This document shows, in pieces, positions 1 to 5,222 of a stretch of 6,042 bases of DNA. Source of the stretch: an uncultured Alphaproteobacteria bacterium (GTDB lineage Bacteria; Pseudomonadota; Alphaproteobacteria; Rickettsiales; UBA1997); assembly GCA_903849835.1 (NCBI GenBank), contig CAINKA010000055.1:1-6042 (forward strand). The letters are read 5' to 3'. Within the stretch, counting starts at the first letter, position 1. The number at the start of each line of letters is the position of its first letter. Both the position numbers and the translations under genes were made by a program. Under the pieces are notes generated by a model. It was not told the DNA's origin. It worked only from the letters and a program-made list of their open reading frames with translations, and ran no database searches.

Positions 1-60
1 AGCATGATTCTAGGCGCTGTGCCATGAATCATGCTTCGACAGGCTCAGCAGGACATTGAA
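1..60. repeat. Dispersed palindromic repeat, copy A (cut by window edge)
   Basis: This is the right part of the long palindrome seen whole at 3681-3755. Positions 1-60 align without gaps to 3701-3760, with 7 differences, 5 of them in the loop (11-20). Position 1 falls near the inner end of the left arm, so about 20 bases of that arm lie outside the window. The right arm contains ATGCTTCGACAGGCTCAGCA. Similarity continues past the arm into ATTGAA, so the repeated unit is a little longer than the hairpin. It is non-coding and lies upstream of a terminator. Confidence 0.75.
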
Positions 61-93
61 TTTTTTGTAATTTTGTGATCATCGGTTTCTCGC

Positions 94-130
94 AAAACAC
101 CCCGTCAAAAATGACTGGGTGTTTTTTTGT
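94..130 (+). terminator. Intrinsic terminator of a gene left of the window
   Basis: A 14-bp stem (94-107 with 112-125, one C/A mismatch) closes on an AAAA loop. It is followed on the plus strand by a T-rich run through 130. The stem pairs AAAACACCCCGTCA with TGACTGGGTGTTTT. The minus-strand side lacks a comparable T-run, so it should act on plus-strand transcripts. That implies a plus-strand gene ending just left of the window. Confidence 0.85.
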
Positions 131-149
131 TTTTGGGGTTTAAAAATTG

Positions 150-173
150 AATTGTGAGCCTAGGCTCACAATT
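150..173. promoter_or_regulatory. Perfect 24-bp palindrome, operator-like
   Basis: The half-site AATTGTGAGC is repeated in exact inverted form around a central CTAG. The half-site equals that of the idealised symmetric lac operator, but the two halves are 4 bp further apart. It also has TGTGA and TCACA 8 bp apart, whereas a CRP site has 6. It sits 46 bp upstream of the DUF1016-SNase start, where an operator could lie. As RNA it would form a 10-bp stem with a 4-base loop. A plus-strand T-run is absent, so it is not a plus-strand terminator. A regulatory role is inferred from position and symmetry only. Confidence 0.45.
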
Positions 174-218
174 TGAGAAAAACTTCAAAAAGCCTTTAAC
201 CTCAACACTTCGCAGCAA

Positions 219-1451
219 ATGCAAATCGCCCTAAACAATTACCAAAATCTACTTACCGAAGTTAGGAAACTAATCGGGCAAACCGAGCAGAAAATTCTTG
301 CCGACATTAATCACGAAAAAATTTCAATGAGTTGGCAGATTGGAAAAATGATCGAGAAACATTTGCTAAAAAATTCACGCGCTGGTCACGGTGAGCAGAT
401 TTTTTTGCAGCTGGAAAAGGACATTTTTATTTCCAAAAGAACGCTCTACCAAATGCGTCTCTTCTACAAAACTTACCCCATTCTGCCAGCGAAGGACAAG
501 GCTTTGAGCTGGAGTCACTACCGCAATCTGTTGGTCGTAAAAAGTGACGAGAGGAGAAAATATCTCGAGGATTTGACGGTTGAAAAAAAGTTGGGTTCAG
601 GTGAATTGCAGAAAAAAATTTCCGCTCAAAGCAGGCTCAGAAAAAAAATCTCCAAGCCAGAAAACGTGAAATTAAAATGTGAGCGTGGAGTGCTTTACGC
701 TTACAAAATCGCTAGTTTGCAAGGTTCGGGGGAAAAGTTTTTGGACTGTGGGTTTAATATTTTTACGGAAGTTAGTGACAGCTGGACTCAGACCCAGAGC
801 TGGACGGGGTTTGTAACCCCGTCCACAGGTTCAGCTCAAAGTAGAGCAGGAGCTGCCGAGGGAACTGCCAAGGGAACTGCCAAGGGAACTGCCAAGGGAA
901 CTGAACGTGAGGACGGGGTTACAAACCCCGTCCTGCGGTTGGGGGGCGTCCTGCAGCAGAGCGCCTCGCAGCAGGTGGCTTTGTCAGCGAAAAAAGGCGA
1001 AAAATTCTCACTCCAAAAAACCGAGCTCCAACCGCGCCAGCTCCACACCTACAAAGCCTACCTCGAGCGCGTAGTTGACGGGGACACCATTCACGTTGTG
1101 CTCGATTTAGGTTTCAAAATTCAACACCGCGAAATCCTCCGCCTCGCTAAAATCAACGCTCCCGAGGCTGAAACTTTTGAAGGCGCGCAAAGTAAAAAAG
1201 TGTTGGAAAAAATTTTGAAGGACGTGCCGTTTTTAATCGTGAAGACCAACAAGACCGACATTTACGGGCGTTACATTGCGGATGTTTTTTTGGCGAAGAG
1301 TGAAAAAGAATCCCCTCATTTAGGGGGCTTGAGTCGACGCGCTAGCGCGACGAAGGGGGTGCGTAATCATTTCGATCCGCAGAAAATTGCCGACGAGGGG
1401 GAATATTTGAATCAGCTGCTGTTGGATGTTGGGGCGGCGGGGGTTTATTAG
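219..1451 (+). CDS. DUF1016 N-terminal domain fused to SNase-like nuclease
   Basis: Residues 8-140 match the DUF1016 (YhcG-type) N-terminal domain: a helical region with SWQIGKMIE, FISKRTLYQMRLFY and LSWSHYRNLL. Residues about 275-410 form a staphylococcal-nuclease-like fold: VVDGDTI (285-291), LRLAKINAPE (307-316), DIYGR (347-351) and the closing YLNQLLLDVGAA. The Arg/Glu/Arg catalytic set corresponds to R308, E316 and R351. The calcium ligand equivalent to D40 is Asn313, while D289 matches D21. The expected role is a metal-dependent nuclease; the target is unknown. A small segment at 158-186 (LYAYKI, LDCGFNI) echoes the start of the SNase domain. Residues 195-239 come from an inserted repeat, and about 365-383 from a second one. 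ATG 219 is the only ATG after an in-frame stop at 174; no Shine-Dalgarno is visible. DUF1016 proteins usually carry their own C-terminal nuclease, replaced here. The gene converges on recG with no gap. Domain calls are firm, function is not. Confidence 0.85.
   Translation: MQIALNNYQNLLTEVRKLIGQTEQKILADINHEKISMSWQIGKMIEKHLLKNSRAGHGEQIFLQLEKDIFISKRTLYQMRLFYKTYPILPAKDKALSWSHYRNLLVVKSDERRKYLEDLTVEKKLGSGELQKKISAQSRLRKKISKPENVKLKCERGVLYAYKIASLQGSGEKFLDCGFNIFTEVSDSWTQTQSWTGFVTPSTGSAQSRAGAAEGTAKGTAKGTAKGTEREDGVTNPVLRLGGVLQQSASQQVALSAKKGEKFSLQKTELQPRQLHTYKAYLERVVDGDTIHVVLDLGFKIQHREILRLAKINAPEAETFEGAQSKKVLEKILKDVPFLIVKTNKTDIYGRYIADVFLAKSEKESPHLGGLSRRASATKGVRNHFDPQKIADEGEYLNQLLLDVGAAGVY
802..933. repeat. 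Composite palindromic element inserted in frame in the nuclease gene
   Basis: Two 23-bp palindromes (802-824 and 911-933) are exact reverse complements of each other. Each has GGACGGGGTT and AACCCCGTCC arms around a 3-base loop (TGT or ACA). The similarity extends inward: 825-837 matches the reverse complement of 898-910 at 10 of 13 positions, giving 36-bp inverted arms. The interior carries a 12-bp tandem repeat. The total is 132 bp, exactly 44 codons, and the frame stays open. It separates the DUF1016 half from the SNase half and encodes low-complexity Gly/Thr/Ala-rich sequence. Confidence 0.8.
849..903 (+). repeat. 12-bp tandem repeat, about 4.6 units
   Basis: The unit GGAACTGCCAAG occurs exactly at 861-872, 873-884 and 885-896. 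It is preceded by a two-mismatch copy at 849-860 and followed by a partial copy at 897-903. It encodes a GTAK tetrapeptide repeat (about residues 214-229). The unit length is a multiple of three, so copy-number change would not break the frame. Confidence 0.95.
1311..1365. repeat. Second in-frame palindromic insert in the nuclease gene
   Basis: Two nested hairpins mark a probable element: CCCCT (1312-1316) with AGGGG (1322-1326), and a perfect 12-bp palindrome CGCGCTAGCGCG (1338-1349) extended by TCG/CGA after one mismatch. It encodes a Ser/Arg/Gly-rich stretch starting SPHLGGLSRR at residue 365. This lies between the SNase strand ending DVFLAK and the conserved final helix YLNQLLLD, where family members normally have a short loop. 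The exact ends cannot be fixed without a second copy. Confidence 0.6.
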
Positions 1452-3581
1452 TTACCCGCCACTAATAATTTTTAAACAATCGTCGTAGCCAAAAAGTTGC
1501 AGCAACTCGTGGTGATTTTTTTCGAGGTCGCCGCGGTGCAAAATTAATTGTGCATTTTTGTGCGCGATTTTCAGCAAATCGGAATCGAAATTCAGATCGG
1601 CGATTCTAAATTCTGGAAAACCACTTTGCTTGGTGCCAAGTAATTCGCCGCTGCCGCGCATTTTTAAATCTTCTTCGGCAATAAAAAATCCGTCGTCAGA
1701 TTCGCGTAAAATGTTGAGGCGTTTCCACCAATTTGAGATCTGCGGTTGCGAGGCCGAAAACGTGCGTTTAGGCACGTTTTCTCCGTAAAGTAGGATGCAA
1801 AAAGATTTTTTTTCGGAGCGACCGACGCGGCCGCGAAGTTGGTGAAGTTGCGCGAGGCCAAAATTTTCAGCATTTTCAACGAGGATTACGGTGGCGTCAG
1901 GCACGTCGATTCCAACTTCAATCACCGTGGTTGCGACTAGGATTGTGGGGGATGGGCTTGCTTTTTCTTGTGGGTGACCGCAAGGGTCACCCCTACAATT
2001 TGCAAACTCTGCCATCACTTTTTCTTTTTCGCTTTCTTTCATTTTTCCGTGCAGCAATCCGACTTTTTCGGCGCCGAAAATTTTTGTGAGTTCGGCGAAT
2101 TTTTCCTTCACTGAAACCAATTCCATTTCTTCCGATTCTTCAATCGTCGGACAAATCCAATAAATCTTCTCCCCACGCAAAACCGCGCGCTTCATGGCTT
2201 CGTGGATGTCGTTAATTTTTTTTGCAGACATTACCAGCGTCTCAATTCTCTGCCGATTTTTTGGTTTTTCGTTCAAGATCGAAATGTCCATGTCGCCGTA
2301 GAGACCCATCATCAAGCTGCGCGGGATGGGCGTTGCGCTCATTAGTAGCGTGTCGACATCTGCGCCTTTTTCGACAAGTTTTAAACGTTGCATTACGCCG
2401 AAACGGTGCTGTTCGTCAATTACGGCGAGGCCAAGATTTTTGAATTTAACGTCATCCTCCAAAACCGCGTGAGTGCTGATTAGAACGTCGATTTTTCCCT
2501 CAGCTAAATCGGCGATGATTTTTGTTTTTTGTTTTTTTGTCGTGGCGGAAGTGAGGAGTTCAATCGTCAAATTAAATTTTTCTAAAAACCTGCGGAAGTA
2601 GGCCAGATGCTGTTTGGCGAGCACTGTTGTCGGTGCAATCACGCAAGTTTGTTTCTGCTGCGAAATGGTGGCAAGGCAGGAGGATATTGCGACGACGGTC
2701 TTGCCGCTGCCGACGTCACCTTGCAAAAGTCGCAGCATTTTTTTGTCAGAAAAAATTTCTGCAGAAATTTCGGAGATGGATTTGAGCTGTGCCTGCGTAA
2801 GCTGAAACGGCAGAGACGAAAAAAATTCTGCCGCTAAATTTTTTTCTGGTTGCAGAAAATTTTTACGCGCCTGCGATTTATTTTTGGCGAGCAACGCCGC
2901 GATTTGCCAAGCGAGGAGCTCGTCGTAGGCGAGGCGCTGGCGGGCGATTTCCCAAGATTCTTGCGATTTAAAAGCAGTGTAATGCAAACTCTTCAACGCC
3001 TCGTCAAAGCTAGGCCAGTCTCGCTCCCTCAACAATTCCGCATCAATCCATTCCTCATTTTTGTGATCCAACTTTTTCAAAACCTCGACAATTTTTTGGC
3101 GCAAAAATTTTTGTGAAATCGCGGCGGTTAAAGGGTAAATCACGTTCAGTTGCGGCAATTTTTCGATCTCGCTTGCCGGCAGAATTTCTTGTGGATGAAC
3201 GATTTGATTCTCGCCGGATAATTTTTCTAAATGCCCAAGAATAGCGATCTCGGAGCCAATTTTCATTTTCGCGAGTTGGCTCGGAAAAATTTTAAAAAAA
3301 ATTAAATTTACGTAACCGGTTGGAGTGTAGCAGATGATTTTGTAAGGCTGGCGCGGAGTTGCGGGCTTTGTGTGTGACTCAACTTTCGCCTTGATGATTA
3401 CGAGCTGACCTTCCGCAACTTCAAAAAGTCGCGGACGAATTAAAATTTTTTCAGCGCGAATTGGCTTGTGCAGCAGCAAATCAAAAATTTTATTTTGACC
3501 GATGAGATTAGTGAGAGAGGCGGCGATTGCTGGGCCAATACGGGGGAGGGAGGTGAGGGGGAGGAGGAAGTTTGAGACCAT
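1452..3581 (-). CDS. recG: ATP-dependent DNA helicase RecG
   Basis: RecG is a branched-DNA helicase that regresses stalled replication forks and processes recombination intermediates. The 709-residue length is normal for the family. A wedge (OB-fold) domain occupies roughly residues 45-135. Helicase lobe 1 has GDVGSGKT (288-295, Walker A), the DEQH box (389-392) and SATPIPRS (415-422). Lobe 2 has TTVIEVGIDVP (551-561) and QLRGRVGR (581-588). The RecG-specific end includes FFIAEEDLKMRGSGELLGTKQSG. Two stretches look inserted: about 528-545 (CRGDPCGHPQ), just before motif V, and about 601-613 (ENVPKRTFSAS), after motif VI. Both coincide with palindromic DNA and keep the frame, so the protein may remain active. 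Start ATG 3579-3581 gives a typical N-terminus; only a weak GGA lies upstream. The TAA stop abuts the convergent nuclease stop. smpB lies upstream on the same strand, 185 bp away. Confidence 0.97.
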   Translation of the reverse strand: MVSNFLLPLTSLPRIGPAIAASLTNLIGQNKIFDLLLHKPIRAEKILIRPRLFEVAEGQLVIIKAKVESHTKPATPRQPYKIICYTPTGYVNLIFFKIFPSQLAKMKIGSEIAILGHLEKLSGENQIVHPQEILPASEIEKLPQLNVIYPLTAAISQKFLRQKIVEVLKKLDHKNEEWIDAELLRERDWPSFDEALKSLHYTAFKSQESWEIARQRLAYDELLAWQIAALLAKNKSQARKNFLQPEKNLAAEFFSSLPFQLTQAQLKSISEISAEIFSDKKMLRLLQGDVGSGKTVVAISSCLATISQQKQTCVIAPTTVLAKQHLAYFRRFLEKFNLTIELLTSATTKKQKTKIIADLAEGKIDVLISTHAVLEDDVKFKNLGLAVIDEQHRFGVMQRLKLVEKGADVDTLLMSATPIPRSLMMGLYGDMDISILNEKPKNRQRIETLVMSAKKINDIHEAMKRAVLRGEKIYWICPTIEESEEMELVSVKEKFAELTKIFGAEKVGLLHGKMKESEKEKVMAEFANCRGDPCGHPQEKASPSPTILVATTVIEVGIDVPDATVILVENAENFGLAQLHQLRGRVGRSEKKSFCILLYGENVPKRTFSASQPQISNWWKRLNILRESDDGFFIAEEDLKMRGSGELLGTKQSGFPEFRIADLNFDSDLLKIAHKNAQLILHRGDLEKNHHELLQLFGYDDCLKIISGG
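1756..1781 (-). repeat. Inverted repeat inside recG (possible small insert)
   Basis: A perfect 10-bp inverted repeat (1756-1765 with 1772-1781, arm GAAAACGTGC) has a 6-base loop. It encodes ENVPKRTFSAS at RecG residues 601-611. RecG homologues as I remember them have about ten fewer residues between the LLY strand and RLNILRES, so this looks like a short in-frame palindromic insert. A second copy would be needed to define its ends. Confidence 0.5.
1942..1999 (-). repeat. REP-like palindromic insert inside recG
   Basis: Outer inverted repeats (1942-1951 and 1990-1999, 9 of 10 matching) enclose an inner perfect 8-bp hairpin GGGTGACC/GGTCACCC (1972-1979, 1985-1992). On the minus strand it reads GTAG followed directly by the hairpin, the layout of REP sequences mobilised by TnpA-REP (RAYT) transposases. 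It encodes RecG residues about 528-545 (CRGDPCGHPQ then EKASPSP). Homologues pass almost directly from AEFA to ILVATT at this point. No RAYT gene is in the window. Confidence 0.75.
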
Positions 3582-3601
3582 TGCTGTCCGGTTAAGAAAG
3601 T

Positions 3602-3630
3602 ATTACAAACCCACAAACCTTTGCAAACAA
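3602..3630 (-). promoter_or_regulatory. Possible recG promoter
   Basis: On the minus strand, TTGTTT (3625-3630) and TGTAAT (3602-3607) are separated by 17 bp. The -10 matches the consensus at 5 of 6 positions, the -35 at only 3. Transcription would begin about 14 bases before the recG ATG. The call rests on weak motifs and position. Confidence 0.3.
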
Positions 3631-3645
3631 AGACTTTGGGAGAGT

Positions 3646-3674
3646 TAAAAAATTTTTCGATCTAGATCAAAAAA
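3646..3674 (-). terminator. Weak terminator-like hairpin after smpB
   Basis: The palindrome GATCTAGATC (3659-3668) is flanked by pairing T and A runs (3653-3657 with 3670-3674). On the minus strand it is followed by TTTTTT. The stem is AT-rich and therefore weak. Together with the long hairpin at 3681-3755 it could end smpB transcripts before recG. Confidence 0.3.
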
Positions 3675-3680
3675 CCTCGG

Positions 3681-3755
3681 TGTCATGCTGAACCTGTCGA
3701 AGCATGATTCGGGTCTCGGTGCCTTGAATCATGCTTCGACAGGCTCAGCATGACA
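3681..3755. repeat. Dispersed palindromic repeat, copy B (complete)
   Basis: Two 30-bp arms (3681-3710 and 3726-3755) are inverted copies with one mismatch, around a 15-base loop. The arm includes TGTCATGCTGAACCTGTCGA. It begins 11 bp past the smpB stop, in the gap before recG. As RNA it would form a very stable hairpin that could protect or end the smpB message. The left-edge repeat (1-60) is a diverged copy, with most changes in the loop, so the arms appear better preserved than the loop. Confidence 0.9.
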
Positions 3756-3766
3756 TTGAAATTACC

Positions 3767-4201
3767 TCACTCCTCACCGCGCTGTTCTCGCCGCGCCTCA
3801 TCCTTCTTCTTAATCGACTCTCGCTTGTCGTAAAGTTTCTTACCGCGACCGATTCCGATTACGACTTTAGCGAAGTTTTTTTTGTTGAAAAAAATTTTTA
3901 ATGGCAAGGCGGAATAGCCCTTCATTTGCATTTTTCCGACGATTCTTTCGAGTTGGTTTTTATGCAGCAAAAGCTTGCGCTGTCTTTTTGGAGGATGGTT
4001 GAGGCGATTGGCGTTTTTATATTCGCTAATGTTGCAATTGACCAAAAATAATTCACCGGAAATTTCTGCAACATAGGCTTCTGCAATGCTGGCTTTGCCT
4101 TCTCGGATTGATTTCACCTCGCTGCCAAGCAGCATGATTCCAGCTTCAATTTCTTCTTCTATCTCGTAGTTGAAATGGGCTTTGCGGTTTAAAATTGACA
4201 C
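3767..4201 (-). CDS. smpB: SsrA-binding protein SmpB (trans-translation)
   Basis: SmpB binds tmRNA and delivers it to stalled ribosomes, so that the nascent peptide is tagged and the ribosome released. The 144 residues are slightly fewer than the usual 150-160, mainly from a short N-terminus. Family features are the beta-barrel opening NRKAHFNYEIEEEIEAG, GSEVKSIREGKASIAEAY (26-43), LFLVN...ISEY, the alphaproteobacterial-like KRQRKLLLH, KGYSALPLKIFF, and the tail GRGKKLYDKR (118-127) with a basic C-terminus that enters the mRNA channel. The start is GTG (4199-4201); no ATG is available in frame upstream. The bases before it are heptamer repeats without a Shine-Dalgarno. tmRNA itself is not in the window. 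The gene is divergent from rpsF. Confidence 0.96.
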   Translation of the reverse strand: MSILNRKAHFNYEIEEEIEAGIMLLGSEVKSIREGKASIAEAYVAEISGELFLVNCNISEYKNANRLNHPPKRQRKLLLHKNQLERIVGKMQMKGYSALPLKIFFNKKNFAKVVIGIGRGKKLYDKRESIKKKDEARREQRGEE

Positions 4202-4203
4202 TG

Positions 4204-4238
4204 ATTTTAGATTTAGGATTTTAGATTTTAGATTTTCT
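4204..4238. repeat. ATTTTAG heptamer array, left
   Basis: Five consecutive 7-bp units occur: ATTTTAG at 4204, 4218 and 4225, with variants ATTTAGG at 4211 and ATTTTCT at 4232. The array begins two bases from the smpB GTG, so it makes up most of the smpB 5' leader and fills its ribosome-binding region. An inverted array lies at 4308-4335. Confidence 0.85.
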
Positions 4239-4265
4239 GACTACGTTTCTAGCTTTGCGTGTCAA
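4238..4265 (-). promoter_or_regulatory. Possible smpB promoter
   Basis: On the minus strand, a perfect TTGACA (-35, 4260-4265) is followed after 16 bp by TAGTCA (4238-4243). The -35 is strong, the -10 poor. It lies just upstream of the heptamer array, giving an AT-rich leader of about 30 bases made largely of repeats. Confidence 0.4.
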
Positions 4266-4307
4266 GGGTTCACTGGCTTTATTGTAAAATTTAAAATGTA
4301 AAAAAAT

Positions 4308-4335
4308 TTTAAATCTAAAATCTAAAATCTTAAAT
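4308..4335. repeat. Heptamer array, right (inverted)
   Basis: Four 7-bp units occur in the opposite orientation: TTTAAAT, CTAAAAT, CTAAAAT and CTTAAAT. The array mirrors the one at 4204-4238 across about 70 bases that hold the smpB -35. The two arrays could pair into a long AT-rich cruciform or hairpin. Confidence 0.8.
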
Positions 4336-4345
4336 CAATTTAATC

Positions 4346-4437
4346 TTGCAATTAAAAACCCCGCTCCATAGTTTGCGCCGCTCCCAACTTTTAGCTGCTC
4401 AAAGAAAGCAATTAATTTCCAACTTAAAATTTTATTT
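4346..4437 (+). promoter_or_regulatory. rpsF promoter/leader region with CCGCTCC direct repeat
   Basis: A weak promoter candidate is TTGCAA (4346-4351), 17 bp, TAGTTT (4369-4374). The heptamer CCGCTCC occurs at 4361-4367 and again at 4378-4384. Downstream, 4390-4414 can fold as a short imperfect stem with a loop containing CAAAGAAA. In many bacteria the rpsF mRNA leader carries a structure with a CCG element bound by S6:S18 for feedback control. The CCGs here are compatible with that, but the fold is not established. No Shine-Dalgarno precedes the rpsF ATG. Confidence 0.3.
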
Positions 4438-4848
4438 ATGCCTCTTTACGAGACCGTTTTTATTGCTCGGCAAGATTTGACTGCCGATGACGTTGATGCC
4501 TTAACCAGCAAGCTTTCCAAGATTATCACCGATGGTAAAGGAAAGGTAATTTCCAAAGAATATTGGGGATTAAGAAATCTTTCTTACGACATAAAAAAGA
4601 ATGCACGAGGTCATTATGTTTTGCTCAATATCGATGCGGAATATCCTGCGGTTGCTGAACTTAATCGCGTTATGGGATTCAACGAAGACATCATCAGAAA
4701 CATGACTTTCGCTGCCGAATCTCACCAAGATGAGTCTCCTTTATTCGTTTCAGACAGTGCTAAAAATTACAAGGCGGGAAAGGTTCAAGCTAAGAAAGAG
4801 CCTAGCAAAATCGATCTAGTCTTGGATCAAGTTCAGTTCGATGTTTAA
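4438..4848 (+). CDS. rpsF: 30S ribosomal protein bS6
   Basis: S6 binds 16S rRNA in the platform of the small subunit as a heterodimer with S18, encoded by the next gene. The ferredoxin-like core spans residues 1-95: MPLYETVFIARQDLT, YWGLRNLSYDIKKNARGHY (42-60), then NRVMGFNEDIIRNMT. This is the alphaproteobacterial form. The C-terminal 40 residues form a charged extension (136 residues in total, against about 100 in a minimal S6), common in alphaproteobacteria. It is the first gene of the rpsF-rpsR-rplI operon, 21 bp before rpsR. The ATG has no visible Shine-Dalgarno; the upstream region is AT-rich. Confidence 0.97.
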   Translation: MPLYETVFIARQDLTADDVDALTSKLSKIITDGKGKVISKEYWGLRNLSYDIKKNARGHYVLLNIDAEYPAVAELNRVMGFNEDIIRNMTFAAESHQDESPLFVSDSAKNYKAGKVQAKKEPSKIDLVLDQVQFDV

Positions 4849-4869
4849 TTAATTTCAATTTCCAGAATC

Positions 4870-5214
4870 ATGGCTGCAAGAATTACCAACAATAAAAATA
4901 ACAAAAATAAAAACACTAAGCCTGCGGGCCAGCAAGATAGCAACGAGGAAGGTTACATAAAAATTTCGCTCGTTAATCAAAGCGTCTTCATCAGAAAAAG
5001 AAAATCTTGCCCTCTTAGCGATATTTCAATCGATGAAATCAATTACAAAAATCTAAAACTTTTGAATAAATTTTTGTCTGAAAGAGGAAAAATTATTCCA
5101 AGCAGAATCACGAATGTTGCAGTGAAAAAGCAAAGAGCCATTGCGAATGCAATCAAGCGCGCACGCCATCTAGCATTGATTTCTCCAGTTAAAAAAGAAG
5201 TAACTCCAAACTAA
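4870..5214 (+). CDS. rpsR: 30S ribosomal protein bS18
   Basis: S18 partners S6 on the platform of the 30S subunit. The conserved core runs from about residue 38: VFIRKRKSCPLS (39-50, with Cys47), INYKNLKLLNKFLSERGKI, and IPSRITNVAVKKQRAIANAI (76-95), ending RARHLALISP. The 114-residue length exceeds the usual 75-90 because of an Asn/Lys-rich N-terminal extension of about 35 residues, likely disordered. The ATG at 4870 is the natural start after the rpsF stop. It has no clear Shine-Dalgarno and may depend on coupling or leaderless-like initiation. rplI follows after 8 bp. Confidence 0.97.
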   Translation: MAARITNNKNNKNKNTKPAGQQDSNEEGYIKISLVNQSVFIRKRKSCPLSDISIDEINYKNLKLLNKFLSERGKIIPSRITNVAVKKQRAIANAIKRARHLALISPVKKEVTPN

Positions 5215-5222
5215 TTAAGCAA

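Noticed and set aside
150..173. CRP/FNR-type binding site
   Set aside because: TGTGA and TCACA are separated by 8 bp instead of the 6 needed for CRP.
849..903. Tandem repeat considered as a CRISPR array
   Set aside because: The 12-bp units are contiguous without spacers and lie inside a coding sequence.
836..1048. Minus-strand open frame of 70 codons with VPLAVPLAV repeats
   Set aside because: It is the antisense reading of the tandem repeat and linker of the nuclease gene. It has no domain and no ribosome-binding site.
2607..2837. Plus-strand open frames inside recG (also at 1558-1788, 2222-2443, 2850-3116)
   Set aside because: They are shadows opposite a strongly conserved helicase; their translations show no recognisable features.
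3581..3767. smpB and recG as one simple operon
   Set aside because: The 185-bp gap holds a very stable hairpin, a weak terminator-like structure and a separate promoter candidate. Co-transcription is possible but not supported.
4202..4437. Small RNA, tRNA or tmRNA gene in the smpB-rpsF gap
   Set aside because: No cloverleaf, no CCA-end pairing, no tmRNA tag-coding sequence and no terminator were seen; the region is AT-rich repeats and promoter-like DNA.
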